This document shows, one piece after another, positions 7,887 through 15,159 of a DNA stretch of 38,798 bases (position 1 is its first letter; each line of letters starts with the position of its first letter). Under the pieces are notes generated by a model. That model was not told the origin of the DNA. It did no database searches and was given only the letters and a program-made list of their open reading frames with translations. The stretch covers positions 85,818 through 124,615 of the forward strand of contig JAOKVV010000003.1 in assembly GCA_028336925.1 (NCBI GenBank), read 5' to 3'. Origin of the DNA: Vicingaceae bacterium. GTDB lineage: Bacteria > Bacteroidota > Bacteroidia > Flavobacteriales_E > Vicingaceae. Both the position numbers and the translations under genes were made by a program.

Positions 7887-9164
7887 TTAATCGTATTTGC
7901 GTTTTATAAACCATCTATCATTAAAAGTAATGCCTAGATGTATATTTAAAAAGTCCTCTTGTAAAAGTCCGTCTTTATCTTTCCCTCTCCTTAAAGCTTC
8001 TGCACCGATAGTAACCGATGAAATACTTTTTCTGAATGGTAAGGTTAAACCAAAATTAATGCCAACTTCGTTCAACTGTTGCCCGTTTACCTCTAAATAG
8101 GTGTTTGTGTATCGTGCGCCAAAACTGTAAGTAATTAATTTAAAGTAATCTGCGTATGCATTTTTGTTTGGCAAAAATCTCATTGCTCCGGTTAAGGTCT
8201 GACTATCTGCGTACCCTTCATTACCAATAGGTGTGACGTTCGACCAATCAGAATTTGTATAATTTATCTCAGCAATCCACTTTTCTTTTTTCTCCAAAGA
8301 AAAACCAAGCCCTATATTTGATGGCAACTCTAAATTGTTTTTCTCATTTCGGATAAAGTTGGTTGTATCAAGAAAACGCTCTAACTGATCAGGGTTTCCA
8401 ATAAATGAGCGCACCAATTGAGTCTTAGATCCATTCAAGTCGCTACCAAAACCGTAAGTTATTCCAACAGTGGCTGTATAATCATCGTTTAACTCTTTGT
8501 AGTACTGCGCACCAAAATCAAACTTTACATCACTAATATTATTGCGAGATCTATCAGAGGTATTGAAGGCATTTGTTTGATCCAAAAGGAAAATCTTCGT
8601 TTCTTCTTCTATTGCACCGAAAACAAACGAACCTTTAAAGCCTAGTGAAAGCCCTTTAACTACTTCGATACCATTGGCCAAATATATCTCATTCAAACCT
8701 CCTGAACCAACGTAATCATATTGCAGGGTATTGACAATAGGATTTTCTTCAAAGTAAGAATATTTGTACCCAATCGAAGATATTGGCAATAAACCAAATG
8801 AAAGCCCCCACTTATCATTAATAGGCATAGATAATGACAAATGATTCAAAAAAGCATTTGTACTAGAAGCAGATTGTCCATCGCTAGAAATACCATACAA
8901 ACTAGTTTTTGCAGCCACTTCAAAGGCGATAAACTTCAAACTAGATAGTGAAGCAGGATTGATAATGTTGGCAAAACGTTCAGATCTTAGTGCTATTCCC
9001 GCACCACCATAACCTACATTTACGTTGAACTGTTGTTGATTAAGGTTGCCTATTCCGTATCTTGAATATGGAGAACTCGTAGTGGTTTGTCCCACTAATG
9101 AATCTATTGTAAAAAAAATAACGATTAAAAGGCTACTTCTAAGAATTGAATTGGAGTATTTCAT
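7887..9164 (-). CDS. Outer-membrane beta-barrel protein (FadL/PorV-like)
   Basis: About 425 residues with a signal peptide (MKYSNSILRSSLLIVIFFTI, ending near SLVGQ). The mature start TSSPYSRYGIGNL, then GYGGAGIALRSE and NIINPASL, is characteristic of the OmpP1/FadL-like outer-membrane proteins of Bacteroidetes. The rest alternates amphipathic strands rich in aromatic residues (KWGLSFGLLPISSIGYKY, GLSLGFKGSFVFG, SFGARYTNTYLEVNG), as expected for a barrel. I chose the ATG at 9164 rather than the earlier in-frame one at 9197 because it puts the signal peptide at the N terminus. The start overlaps the coaX end by 26 bases. Substrate or role is unknown; PorV is a T9SS component but this is not clearly PorV. 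Confidence 0.8.
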   Translation of the reverse strand: MKYSNSILRSSLLIVIFFTIDSLVGQTTTSSPYSRYGIGNLNQQQFNVNVGYGGAGIALRSERFANIINPASLSSLKFIAFEVAAKTSLYGISSDGQSASSTNAFLNHLSLSMPINDKWGLSFGLLPISSIGYKYSYFEENPIVNTLQYDYVGSGGLNEIYLANGIEVVKGLSLGFKGSFVFGAIEEETKIFLLDQTNAFNTSDRSRNNISDVKFDFGAQYYKELNDDYTATVGITYGFGSDLNGSKTQLVRSFIGNPDQLERFLDTTNFIRNEKNNLELPSNIGLGFSLEKKEKWIAEINYTNSDWSNVTPIGNEGYADSQTLTGAMRFLPNKNAYADYFKLITYSFGARYTNTYLEVNGQQLNEVGINFGLTLPFRKSISSVTIGAEALRRGKDKDGLLQEDFLNIHLGITFNDRWFIKRKYD

Positions 9165-9867
9165 TGAGTCCGTATAGCACAAAATTTGCGTGTGCAAAGA
9201 TGCTATTTTTTAGTTCTTTTTCAAAGAATTTAGCATCACCACCACTTAAAATAATGTTAAGTTCGTGTTTTAACGTGCTTTTATGGCTATTTATTACTTG
9301 GTCGATTTCAAATGATGCTCCATTTATTGCTCCAGATAAAAGAGAATCATAAGTAGAAGTTGCTAGAAGTGCCGGACAAGAAACCCCATCCCATTCAGCT
9401 AAAGGCAACTTACCTGTAAATTCTTGCATTGATTTCAATCTCATGTATATACCGGGAGATATCGAACCTCCTAAAAATAAACCACTGCTATCAATCAAAT
9501 TATAGGTAATACAACTACCACAACTTACAACCAAAGATGCCTTATTAGGATACATTTTATTTGCAGCCACCACTAAAGCAAGTCGATCTACCCCTAACGT
9601 TTGGTCAGTATAATAAGATAAATCAATAGGCATTGGGGTGTTTAATGTTAATTTAATTCCAGACCATATTTTCAACAAATTAGCATATAACACCTCATCA
9701 TCCTCTTTAACAGAGGACAAAATAAAATGATTCACAATATCATTCTGAACGAAATTAAGTACTTCTTCAATTCCTAATTGCTCGTATTGAGTACACCTTA
9801 CAAGTTCATCAGACTGAAATAGAGCAACTTTTGCTTTTGTATTCCCAATATCTATTACCAAATTCAT
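9139..9867 (-). CDS. coaX: Type III pantothenate kinase
   Basis: ATP-dependent phosphorylation of pantothenate, the first step of coenzyme A synthesis, in the cytoplasm. The N-terminal ASKHA phosphate-1 motif is MNLVIDIGNTKAKVALF (Asp6). It is followed by the dimer/substrate motif LGVDRLALVVAA, the phosphate-2 region VSCGSCITYNLID and the GGSISPGIYMRLKS segment, all typical of CoaX. Length 242 matches the family. It is the first gene of the minus-strand operon, and the -7 box of its promoter lies only 4 nt before the ATG. Its linkage to envelope genes is usual in this phylum and need not mean a functional link. Confidence 0.95.
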   Translation of the reverse strand: MNLVIDIGNTKAKVALFQSDELVRCTQYEQLGIEEVLNFVQNDIVNHFILSSVKEDDEVLYANLLKIWSGIKLTLNTPMPIDLSYYTDQTLGVDRLALVVAANKMYPNKASLVVSCGSCITYNLIDSSGLFLGGSISPGIYMRLKSMQEFTGKLPLAEWDGVSCPALLATSTYDSLLSGAINGASFEIDQVINSHKSTLKHELNIILSGGDAKFFEKELKNSIFAHANFVLYGLNEILQFNS

Positions 9868-9871
9868 ATTA

Positions 9872-9879
9872 CAAATATA
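9872..9879 (-). promoter_or_regulatory. -7 promoter box of coaX operon
   Basis: On the minus strand TATATTTG, an exact TAnnTTTG match, ends 4 nt before the coaX ATG. With the box centred at -7 the transcript would begin at or next to the A of the ATG. Confidence 0.65.
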
Positions 9880-9929
9880 GCAGAAGAAAAATATTAAAAA
9901 TTAATATTCCACGATTAGAATTTTATTAA

Positions 9930-9937
9930 TACATTTG
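9930..9937 (+). promoter_or_regulatory. -7 promoter box of tRNA-Phe
   Basis: TACATTTG matches TAnnTTTG exactly and lies 20 nt before the mature 5' end of the tRNA, leaving a short leader for RNase P to remove. Confidence 0.6.
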
Positions 9938-9957
9938 CGACCGCTTAGGCGAAAATC

Positions 9958-10030
9958 GGTGCCATAGCTCAGTCGGTAGAGCAAAGGACTGAAAATCCTT
10001 GTGTCGCTGGTTCGATTCCAGCTGGCACCA
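9958..10030 (+). tRNA. tRNA-Phe (anticodon GAA)
   Basis: All four arms can be drawn: acceptor GGTGCCA (9958-9964) with TGGCACC (10023-10029), D arm GCTC/GAGC, anticodon stem AAGGA/TCCTT around loop CTGAAAA with anticodon GAA, and T arm GCTGG/CCAGC around TTCGATT. The discriminator base is A. The 3' CCA is not encoded (CCC follows), so it is added after transcription. The tRNA is a single-gene unit with its own promoter and terminator. Confidence 0.97.
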
Positions 10031-10037
10031 CCCAGAG

Positions 10038-10066
10038 CCCAATCATTGATATGATTGGGTTTTTTT
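10038..10066 (+). terminator. Terminator of tRNA-Phe
   Basis: 9-bp perfect stem CCCAATCAT / ATGATTGGG (10038-10046 with 10051-10059), 4-nt loop, then seven T residues, 8 nt after the tRNA. Confidence 0.92.
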
Positions 10067-10150
10067 GTTTCAGCTATTTCTAATAAAGGTAGCTGTTTTT
10101 TTTGAACTCCCTGTTATCAAAAAAATACCCACAAACAATATTTTTTAGTT

Positions 10151-10158
10151 TATATTTG
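10151..10158 (+). promoter_or_regulatory. -7 promoter box of the 187-residue secreted protein
   Basis: TATATTTG matches TAnnTTTG exactly and ends 28 nt before the ATG at 10187. No clear -33 TTTG is seen at the expected distance. Confidence 0.5.
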
Positions 10159-10186
10159 TTTTCCCTAATATATTGACTATATAAAC

Positions 10187-10750
10187 ATGTTTTTTTTTAA
10201 AAGATCCTTAATAATATTATTACTATTTTCTCAAAATGTAAATAGTATGTCCATTTCAGATAAAAACGATTTAACAGCTAAGCTTGCAAAACAAGACAGT
10301 ATTAAAATCTTTGGATTAATCTACAATAACAGAACTAAGGTAAAGGAATATACTATAAACATCTATATCAGAAATGAGTTGTTTAGGTCTGTCTCTGGGA
10401 ATTCTAGACGAAATTTCAAGGCCAATGTGCCTAACAACTCCTTTTGCACAATTGAGATAATTTCAGATAGTTATTACACCAAAAGATTTATATTTAATTC
10501 AGCAATTCCTGACAACTACACTAATTTAATACCTGAATTTAAGTTCGATATGGATATATTTTCTGAAAACGAATTAGAAGGAGTTAATACATCCGTTTTA
10601 GATATCCCTGTAGGTGTTGTGAGATATAACAACAAAAAGGAACGATTTGAACATAGCAAATCCTACACTAAAAAGATGAAAAAAAAATATAAGGAATTGT
10701 TGATTGAATCACAAATTCAAGAAAGAATGCAATTGATGAACGAAGAGTAA
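10187..10750 (+). CDS. Small secreted protein, related to the convergent neighbour
   Basis: 187 residues with a signal peptide (MFFFKRSLIILLLFSQNVNS). The mature part reads like one small carboxypeptidase-regulatory-like (Ig-type) beta domain: IKIFGLIYNN, YTINIYIRNELF, CTIEIISDSYYTKRFIF. A C-terminal signature follows, FKFDMDIF then DIPVGVVRYNNKKERF and SYTKKMKKKYKEL. The same order of motifs is found in the gene facing it on the other strand, so the two are diverged duplicates. From memory, similar endings (FxMDI, PVxKIxYD, YTK) occur in secreted or membrane proteins of Cytophagales, but I cannot name a characterised member. It is AT-rich and follows a tRNA gene, in keeping with accessory DNA. 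Function unknown. Confidence 0.75.
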   Translation: MFFFKRSLIILLLFSQNVNSMSISDKNDLTAKLAKQDSIKIFGLIYNNRTKVKEYTINIYIRNELFRSVSGNSRRNFKANVPNNSFCTIEIISDSYYTKRFIFNSAIPDNYTNLIPEFKFDMDIFSENELEGVNTSVLDIPVGVVRYNNKKERFEHSKSYTKKMKKKYKELLIESQIQERMQLMNEE

Positions 10751-10755
10751 TTGAC

Positions 10756-11260
10756 TTACTTTTCTTCCTTGAAGTTGTTTGATTTTATACGGTCATAAAG
10801 CTTAACATTACTTTTGTATAAGATTTATCAAAGGTAAACGCACCCTTTTTATCATCGTAATATATCTTTGCAACAGGAAGTAGACAAAACTTATCTTGCA
10901 TAAAATCTTCAATACTTACAAGATTTATATCCATTTGAAAAGCAGCCCGATTTATTTTTAGGGTCGAATCAATCAAACCATTTACAATAACAGACTTTGT
11001 CAAGTATCCATTTTTTTCAAAAGTAACGGAATATATCCCATCTAAGGTTAAGTTTAATCGATATCCCTTTTTGTGGTCAATGTCGGTTAATTTAAAAACC
11101 TTGTTATTTTTTACAACAGTAATGGAGTAATCAACTAACAATTTTGGGCTAGATTCAACCTTTCCATAAATAGCCACAACGCCTGCTGTGTGGTCTTGTG
11201 CAAATATTGAAAGATTTGATAGTAAAAAAATTAATGAGTAAATCGATTTATTTGATTCAT
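10756..11260 (-). pseudogene. Frameshifted paralog of the facing secreted-protein gene
   Basis: The uninterrupted core (10785-11177, GTG at its left limit) encodes a domain matching the neighbour: YGKVESS, YSITVVKNNKVF, YSVTFEKNGYLTK, FQMDINL, PVAKIYYDDKKGAFTF and DKSYTK. It has no good start of its own. Upstream, the same frame encodes a perfect signal peptide (KSIYSLIFLLSNLSIFAQD) but no ATG; the ATG at 11260 is in another frame. One extra A in the run CAAAT would join them as MNQNKSIYSL. At the 3' end the frame stops at 10785, yet one extra A in TTAAGC would extend it to a charged tail (KLYDRIKSNNFKEEK, stop 10756) like that of the neighbour. Either the gene is decaying or the read has two deletion errors. 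If read without shifts, the product would lack a signal peptide. Confidence 0.65.
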
Positions 11261-11709
11261 TAAAAAATCTAAACTACATAAATATATATACAAATGACGT
11301 AAAAAATTATATTATCTACTTAAATATTAGGTTAAATGACTTAAATTTAAAATAGGTTTAATAAAGGCTCATTTTTTTGTTAAATACGATTTTACATTAC
11401 AAACCTTTATGCTCTTATTTTTCAAGTGATAATTAATTACCACTTCGTTTTCGATTGATTTTTGATAGTTTTACTCATTTAACCCCCTATTTATAGATTA
11501 ATCATATTGCTCAAAATACTTATCTGAAATTCACAAAGCTTAAATACTTCAAAACTAGAAAAGGCATTTTATACCAAAAATATTAAGGTTCACAACCGAA
11601 TCCATACTTAGATATGGTATAATAGTCATCAAAATATTGACAGCTTAAAAGAAATTAAAATCATCCAAGGATTTTAACTGTTAAACTTTTAAACCCACTT
11701 TATAAGGGT
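11261..11709 (+). other. Gene-free AT-rich stretch upstream of gpmI
   Basis: I see no coding region on either strand. It contains a direct repeat AAATGACGTAAA (11292-11303) / AAATGACTTAAA (11334-11345) with one mismatch, starts 42 bases apart. It also contains an inverted repeat TTATACCA (11569-11576) / TGGTATAA (11615-11622), with smaller hairpins GGTT-CAC-AACC and CCATA-N6-TATGG between. The function is unknown; a small RNA or a remnant of a lost gene is possible, but neither is shown. Confidence 0.4.
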
Positions 11710-11717
11710 TAATTTTG
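11710..11717 (+). promoter_or_regulatory. -7 promoter box of the gpmI operon
   Basis: TAATTTTG matches TAnnTTTG exactly, 16 nt before the gpmI ATG. No convincing -33 element is visible. Confidence 0.6.
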
Positions 11718-11733
11718 CACAAATAAATAACGT

Positions 11734-13263
11734 ATGACGACTAAAAAGAAAGTTGCTTTATTAATTTTAGATGGTTGGGGAATTGGTGATCAATCATCTG
11801 CTGATGCAATACATCATGCAAAAACAGCATTTATAGACAGCTTGTATAACAATCAACCTCATGCTACATTAAGAACTGACGGCGAATTCGTAGGATTGCC
11901 AGACGGGCAAATGGGCAACTCTGAAGTAGGACATTTAAACATAGGTGCAGGTCGTGTAATCTTTCAAGATTTAGTAAAAATCAATAAGGCTATTGATGAT
12001 GATTCCATTAGTAATAATTCGGTAATTAAAGAGGCGATAGCTTACGCAAAGAAAAACAACAAAGCACTGCATTTAATGGGCTTGGTTTCTGATGGTGGAA
12101 TACATTCGCACACCAAGCATTTGTATAAATTACTCGATATTGCTAAAAAAGAAGCTGTATCAGATGTATTTGTTCACGCTTTTACAGATGGCAGAGATTG
12201 CAAGCCAACGAGCGGAATAGAGCACCTAGAGCGATTGAAAAATAAGCTTACTGAATCTCCTGCTCAACTAGCATCAATGATTGGCCGCTATCATGCCATG
12301 GATAGGGACAATAGATGGGAACGAATAAAAATAGCCTATGATTTATTGATCGAAGGAAAAGGTAAGAAATATACTGATCCGCTTAAAGCGATTGCTGATT
12401 CCTATGATAATAGCATTACAGATGAATTTATAAAGCCTGTCATTTTTACAAAAGAAAACGGGGATCCGATCGCTACAATTCAAGAAGGGGATGTGGTGAT
12501 TTGTTTTAATTACCGAACTGATCGTTGCAGAGAAATTACTGTTGCGCTAACGCAAAAAGAGTTTCCTGAGCATGGCATGAAAACCATTCCGTTGCATTAT
12601 GTAACCATGACGAATTACGATAGTAGTTTTAAGGGTATCCAAATCATATTCGATAAAGACAATCTAAAAAACACCTTAGGAGAAATTATCTCTAAAGCGG
12701 GCCGAAAGCAGATACGAATAGCAGAAACGGAAAAATACCCCCATGTTACATTCTTCTTTTCAGGCGGACAAGAAATTCCTTTTGAAGGTGAAAAACGTAT
12801 CATGGTACCTTCTCCAAAAGTGGTCACGTATGATCAGCAACCGGAAATGAGCGCAAAAGAAATTAAAGACAAAATCATTCATGAAATAAATGAACAATCA
12901 GCTGATTTTATCTGTCTTAATTTTGCAAATCCTGATATGGTGGGGCATACTGGCGTATTTGATGCAATCGTAAAAGCAGTAGAAACGGTAGATTCTTACA
13001 CCAAAGAAATTGTGGAAGCAGGAAAGCTAAATGATTATCAATTTATTATAATTGCAGATCATGGGAATGCAGATTTTGCCATCAATGCAGATGGATCACC
13101 AAATACAGCGCATACGACTAATCCCGTTCCTGTATTTTTGATAGATAACGATTACAACGAAATAAAAGATGGCGTTCTTGCGGATGTTGCTCCTACTATT
13201 TTAAAAATAATGGGAATAGACCAACCAAAAGAAATGACCGGAATATCATTAATAAACGAGTAA
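11734..13263 (+). CDS. gpmI: 2,3-bisphosphoglycerate-independent phosphoglycerate mutase
   Basis: Interconverts 3- and 2-phosphoglycerate in glycolysis and gluconeogenesis, using two metal ions (usually manganese) and a phosphoserine intermediate. The alkaline-phosphatase-fold motifs are all present: LILDGWGIGD with a metal-binding Asp13, the catalytic serine in MGNSEVGHLN (Ser63), HAFTDGRD, the substrate-binding IGRYHAMDRDNRW, FANPDMVGHTG, and the metal-binding ADHGNAD and AHTTNPVP. Length 509 is standard. It is followed after 9 nt by the dipeptidase gene and leads an operon of three. Nothing is missing. Confidence 0.97.
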   Translation: MTTKKKVALLILDGWGIGDQSSADAIHHAKTAFIDSLYNNQPHATLRTDGEFVGLPDGQMGNSEVGHLNIGAGRVIFQDLVKINKAIDDDSISNNSVIKEAIAYAKKNNKALHLMGLVSDGGIHSHTKHLYKLLDIAKKEAVSDVFVHAFTDGRDCKPTSGIEHLERLKNKLTESPAQLASMIGRYHAMDRDNRWERIKIAYDLLIEGKGKKYTDPLKAIADSYDNSITDEFIKPVIFTKENGDPIATIQEGDVVICFNYRTDRCREITVALTQKEFPEHGMKTIPLHYVTMTNYDSSFKGIQIIFDKDNLKNTLGEIISKAGRKQIRIAETEKYPHVTFFFSGGQEIPFEGEKRIMVPSPKVVTYDQQPEMSAKEIKDKIIHEINEQSADFICLNFANPDMVGHTGVFDAIVKAVETVDSYTKEIVEAGKLNDYQFIIIADHGNADFAINADGSPNTAHTTNPVPVFLIDNDYNEIKDGVLADVAPTILKIMGIDQPKEMTGISLINE

Positions 13264-13272
13264 TAGGATACA

Positions 13273-14643
13273 ATGAAAGACGTGAGAGAATACCTTGAAG
13301 CAAATAAAGATCGCTTCATTAATGAATTAGTAGAATTATTAAGAATACCATCAGTAAGTGCAGATTCTGCCTACAAAAAAGACACGATGGCTGCAGCAGA
13401 TGCTGTAAGAAATATGCTAGAAAAGGCGGGTGCAGACAAAACAGAAATATGCCCAACAGCAGGATATCCGGTGGTCTACGGTGAGAAAATAATCAATCCT
13501 TCATTGCCTACTATCTTAGTTTACGGACATTATGATGTGCAGCCAGCAGACCCAATTGAATTATGGGATTCGCCGCCCTTTGAACCAGTTATTAAGGATG
13601 GGAAAATATATGCAAGAGGTGCTGCAGATGATAAAGGCCAAATGTACATGCATGTAAAAGCATTAGAATTGATGGTGAATACCAATCAATTACCATGTAA
13701 TGTAAAATTCATCATAGAAGGGGAAGAAGAAGTAGGCTCGGTGAATTTAAACACCTTCATCAAAGAAAATAAAGAGCGTTTAAAAGCTGATGTAATTTTA
13801 ATTTCAGACACTTCTATGCTTTCTATGGAGCATCCTTCAATTACTACAGGTTTAAAAGGATTATCTTATTTAGAGGTAGAAGTTACAGGTCCAAACCGTG
13901 ATTTACATTCAGGAGTTTATGGTGGAGCAGTTGCCAATCCAATTAATATATTGAGTAAAATGATTGCATCGTTAACCGATGAAAACAATCACATTACCAT
14001 ACCAGGCTTCTATAATAATGTAGCTGAAGTAAGCTCAGAAGAGCGCGCTGAAATGGCGAAAACTCCTTTTGATTTAGATGAGTATAAAGATCATTTAAAA
14101 ATTAATGAGGTGCATGGAGAGAAAGGTTTTAGCACCATAGAGCGAACTTCCATCAGACCTACATTAGATGTAAATGGAATTTGGGGAGGATATATTGGCG
14201 AAGGAGCTAAAACGGTTTTGCCTTCCAAAGCTCATGCTAAGATTTCTATGCGATTGGTTCCAAATCAATCAAGTGAAGAAATTACGGAATTATTCAAAAA
14301 TCACTTTGAGTCAATTGCGCCTGACAGTGTAAAAGTGGTAGTAAAGCCGCATCACGGTGGAGAGCCATATGTTACACCTATTGATATTCCTGCCTACCAA
14401 GCAGCAGCGCAAGCGATAGAAACTACTTTTGGAAAAGCATCTATTCCTGTTAGAGCAGGTGGTAGTATTCCAATTGTGGCATTATTTGAAAAGGAGTTGG
14501 GATTAAAGTCTATTCTATTAGGATTTGGATTAAATTCTGATGCGATTCACTCGCCAAACGAACATTATGGTATCTTTAACTTCTTAAAAGGAATAGAAAC
14601 GATTCCATATTTCTTTGAAAATTTCTCAAAATTAAAAGATTAA
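13273..14643 (+). CDS. M20-family dipeptidase
   Basis: Zinc-dependent peptidase of the M20 group, expected to cleave dipeptides or short peptides in the cytoplasm; no signal peptide is seen. The metal and catalytic sites are visible: GHYDVQPAD (His86 and Asp88) with the conserved ELWDSPPFEP, the bridging Asp in RGAADDKGQ, the catalytic Glu pair in IEGEEEVGS near residue 150, DLHSGVYGG in the dimerisation domain, VRAGGSIPIV and the C-terminal metal His in HSPNEHYGI. The 456-residue length fits the M20A dipeptidase type annotated widely in Bacteroidetes. DapE and ArgE are smaller and lack this lid arrangement. It sits in the gpmI operon with no evident metabolic tie to glycolysis. Confidence 0.9.
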   Translation: MKDVREYLEANKDRFINELVELLRIPSVSADSAYKKDTMAAADAVRNMLEKAGADKTEICPTAGYPVVYGEKIINPSLPTILVYGHYDVQPADPIELWDSPPFEPVIKDGKIYARGAADDKGQMYMHVKALELMVNTNQLPCNVKFIIEGEEEVGSVNLNTFIKENKERLKADVILISDTSMLSMEHPSITTGLKGLSYLEVEVTGPNRDLHSGVYGGAVANPINILSKMIASLTDENNHITIPGFYNNVAEVSSEERAEMAKTPFDLDEYKDHLKINEVHGEKGFSTIERTSIRPTLDVNGIWGGYIGEGAKTVLPSKAHAKISMRLVPNQSSEEITELFKNHFESIAPDSVKVVVKPHHGGEPYVTPIDIPAYQAAAQAIETTFGKASIPVRAGGSIPIVALFEKELGLKSILLGFGLNSDAIHSPNEHYGIFNFLKGIETIPYFFENFSKLKD

Positions 14644-14647
14644 TACC

Positions 14648-15121
14648 TTGAAAATAAAATCAACTATTACACTCATGATGATCATCATGAGTGTTTTTTT
14701 CACTTCTTGTTCAGGATTTGAAGAAATTGAATTAACTCAAGTTAAAGAACTGAAAGTGAAGAATATTTCTTCAGGGACGATTGATTTTAGCGTAGACGCT
14801 GAAATTTACAACCCCAACTCATTTGGTGTTAGTGTAAAAGGCGCCGAATTAGACATTAAACTAGAAGGGATAGATTTAGGAAAAACTCAGCTAGGAGAAT
14901 CGTTTAAAATCAAGGGAAACTCAAAAGAGACGCATCAAATTAACTTTAATCTGGACATCTCTAAACTTTCGATTACTTCTATACCTAAAATTATTAGCTT
15001 AGCTACTTCCGGCAGCAGGGAAGTAAATGTAGAAGTAAATGGAACCATCAAGGGTGGAGCCTTTTTAATTAATAAAACCTTCCCTGTTAATTTAAAGCAA
15101 AAGGTACCTTTACAACTCTAA
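14648..15121 (+). CDS. LEA-type-2 (WHy) domain lipoprotein
   Basis: 157 residues: lipoprotein signal with lipobox FFTSC (Cys21), then a single LEA14/WHy-like beta domain. Its hallmark is a VKNISSGTIDFSVDAEIYNPNSFGVSVKGAELDI-like run, here seen as DFSVDAEIYNPNSFGVSV followed by a second strand set LGESFKIKGNSKET. The start is a TTG 4 nt after the dipeptidase stop. It is chosen because it alone gives the basic MKIK start of the signal peptide; later ATGs would cut into the hydrophobic core. LEA-type lipoproteins are common in this phylum, but their role, perhaps in stress protection or envelope structure, is not established. Confidence 0.82.
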   Translation: MKIKSTITLMMIIMSVFFTSCSGFEEIELTQVKELKVKNISSGTIDFSVDAEIYNPNSFGVSVKGAELDIKLEGIDLGKTQLGESFKIKGNSKETHQINFNLDISKLSITSIPKIISLATSGSREVNVEVNGTIKGGAFLINKTFPVNLKQKVPLQL

Positions 15122-15159
15122 GTTGATAAACCTATTGATTATAGTAGTAAGAATCCTAA

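Noticed and set aside
7897-8100. Plus-strand open frame opposite the barrel-protein gene
   Set aside because: The minus-strand barrel protein is well supported, and this frame has no start context or recognisable sequence.
9958-11733. tRNA-Phe as the attachment site of an integrated element spanning the AT-rich patch
   Set aside because: No copy of the tRNA 3' end (for example GCTGGCACCA) recurs within the next 1.7 kb and there is no integrase gene.
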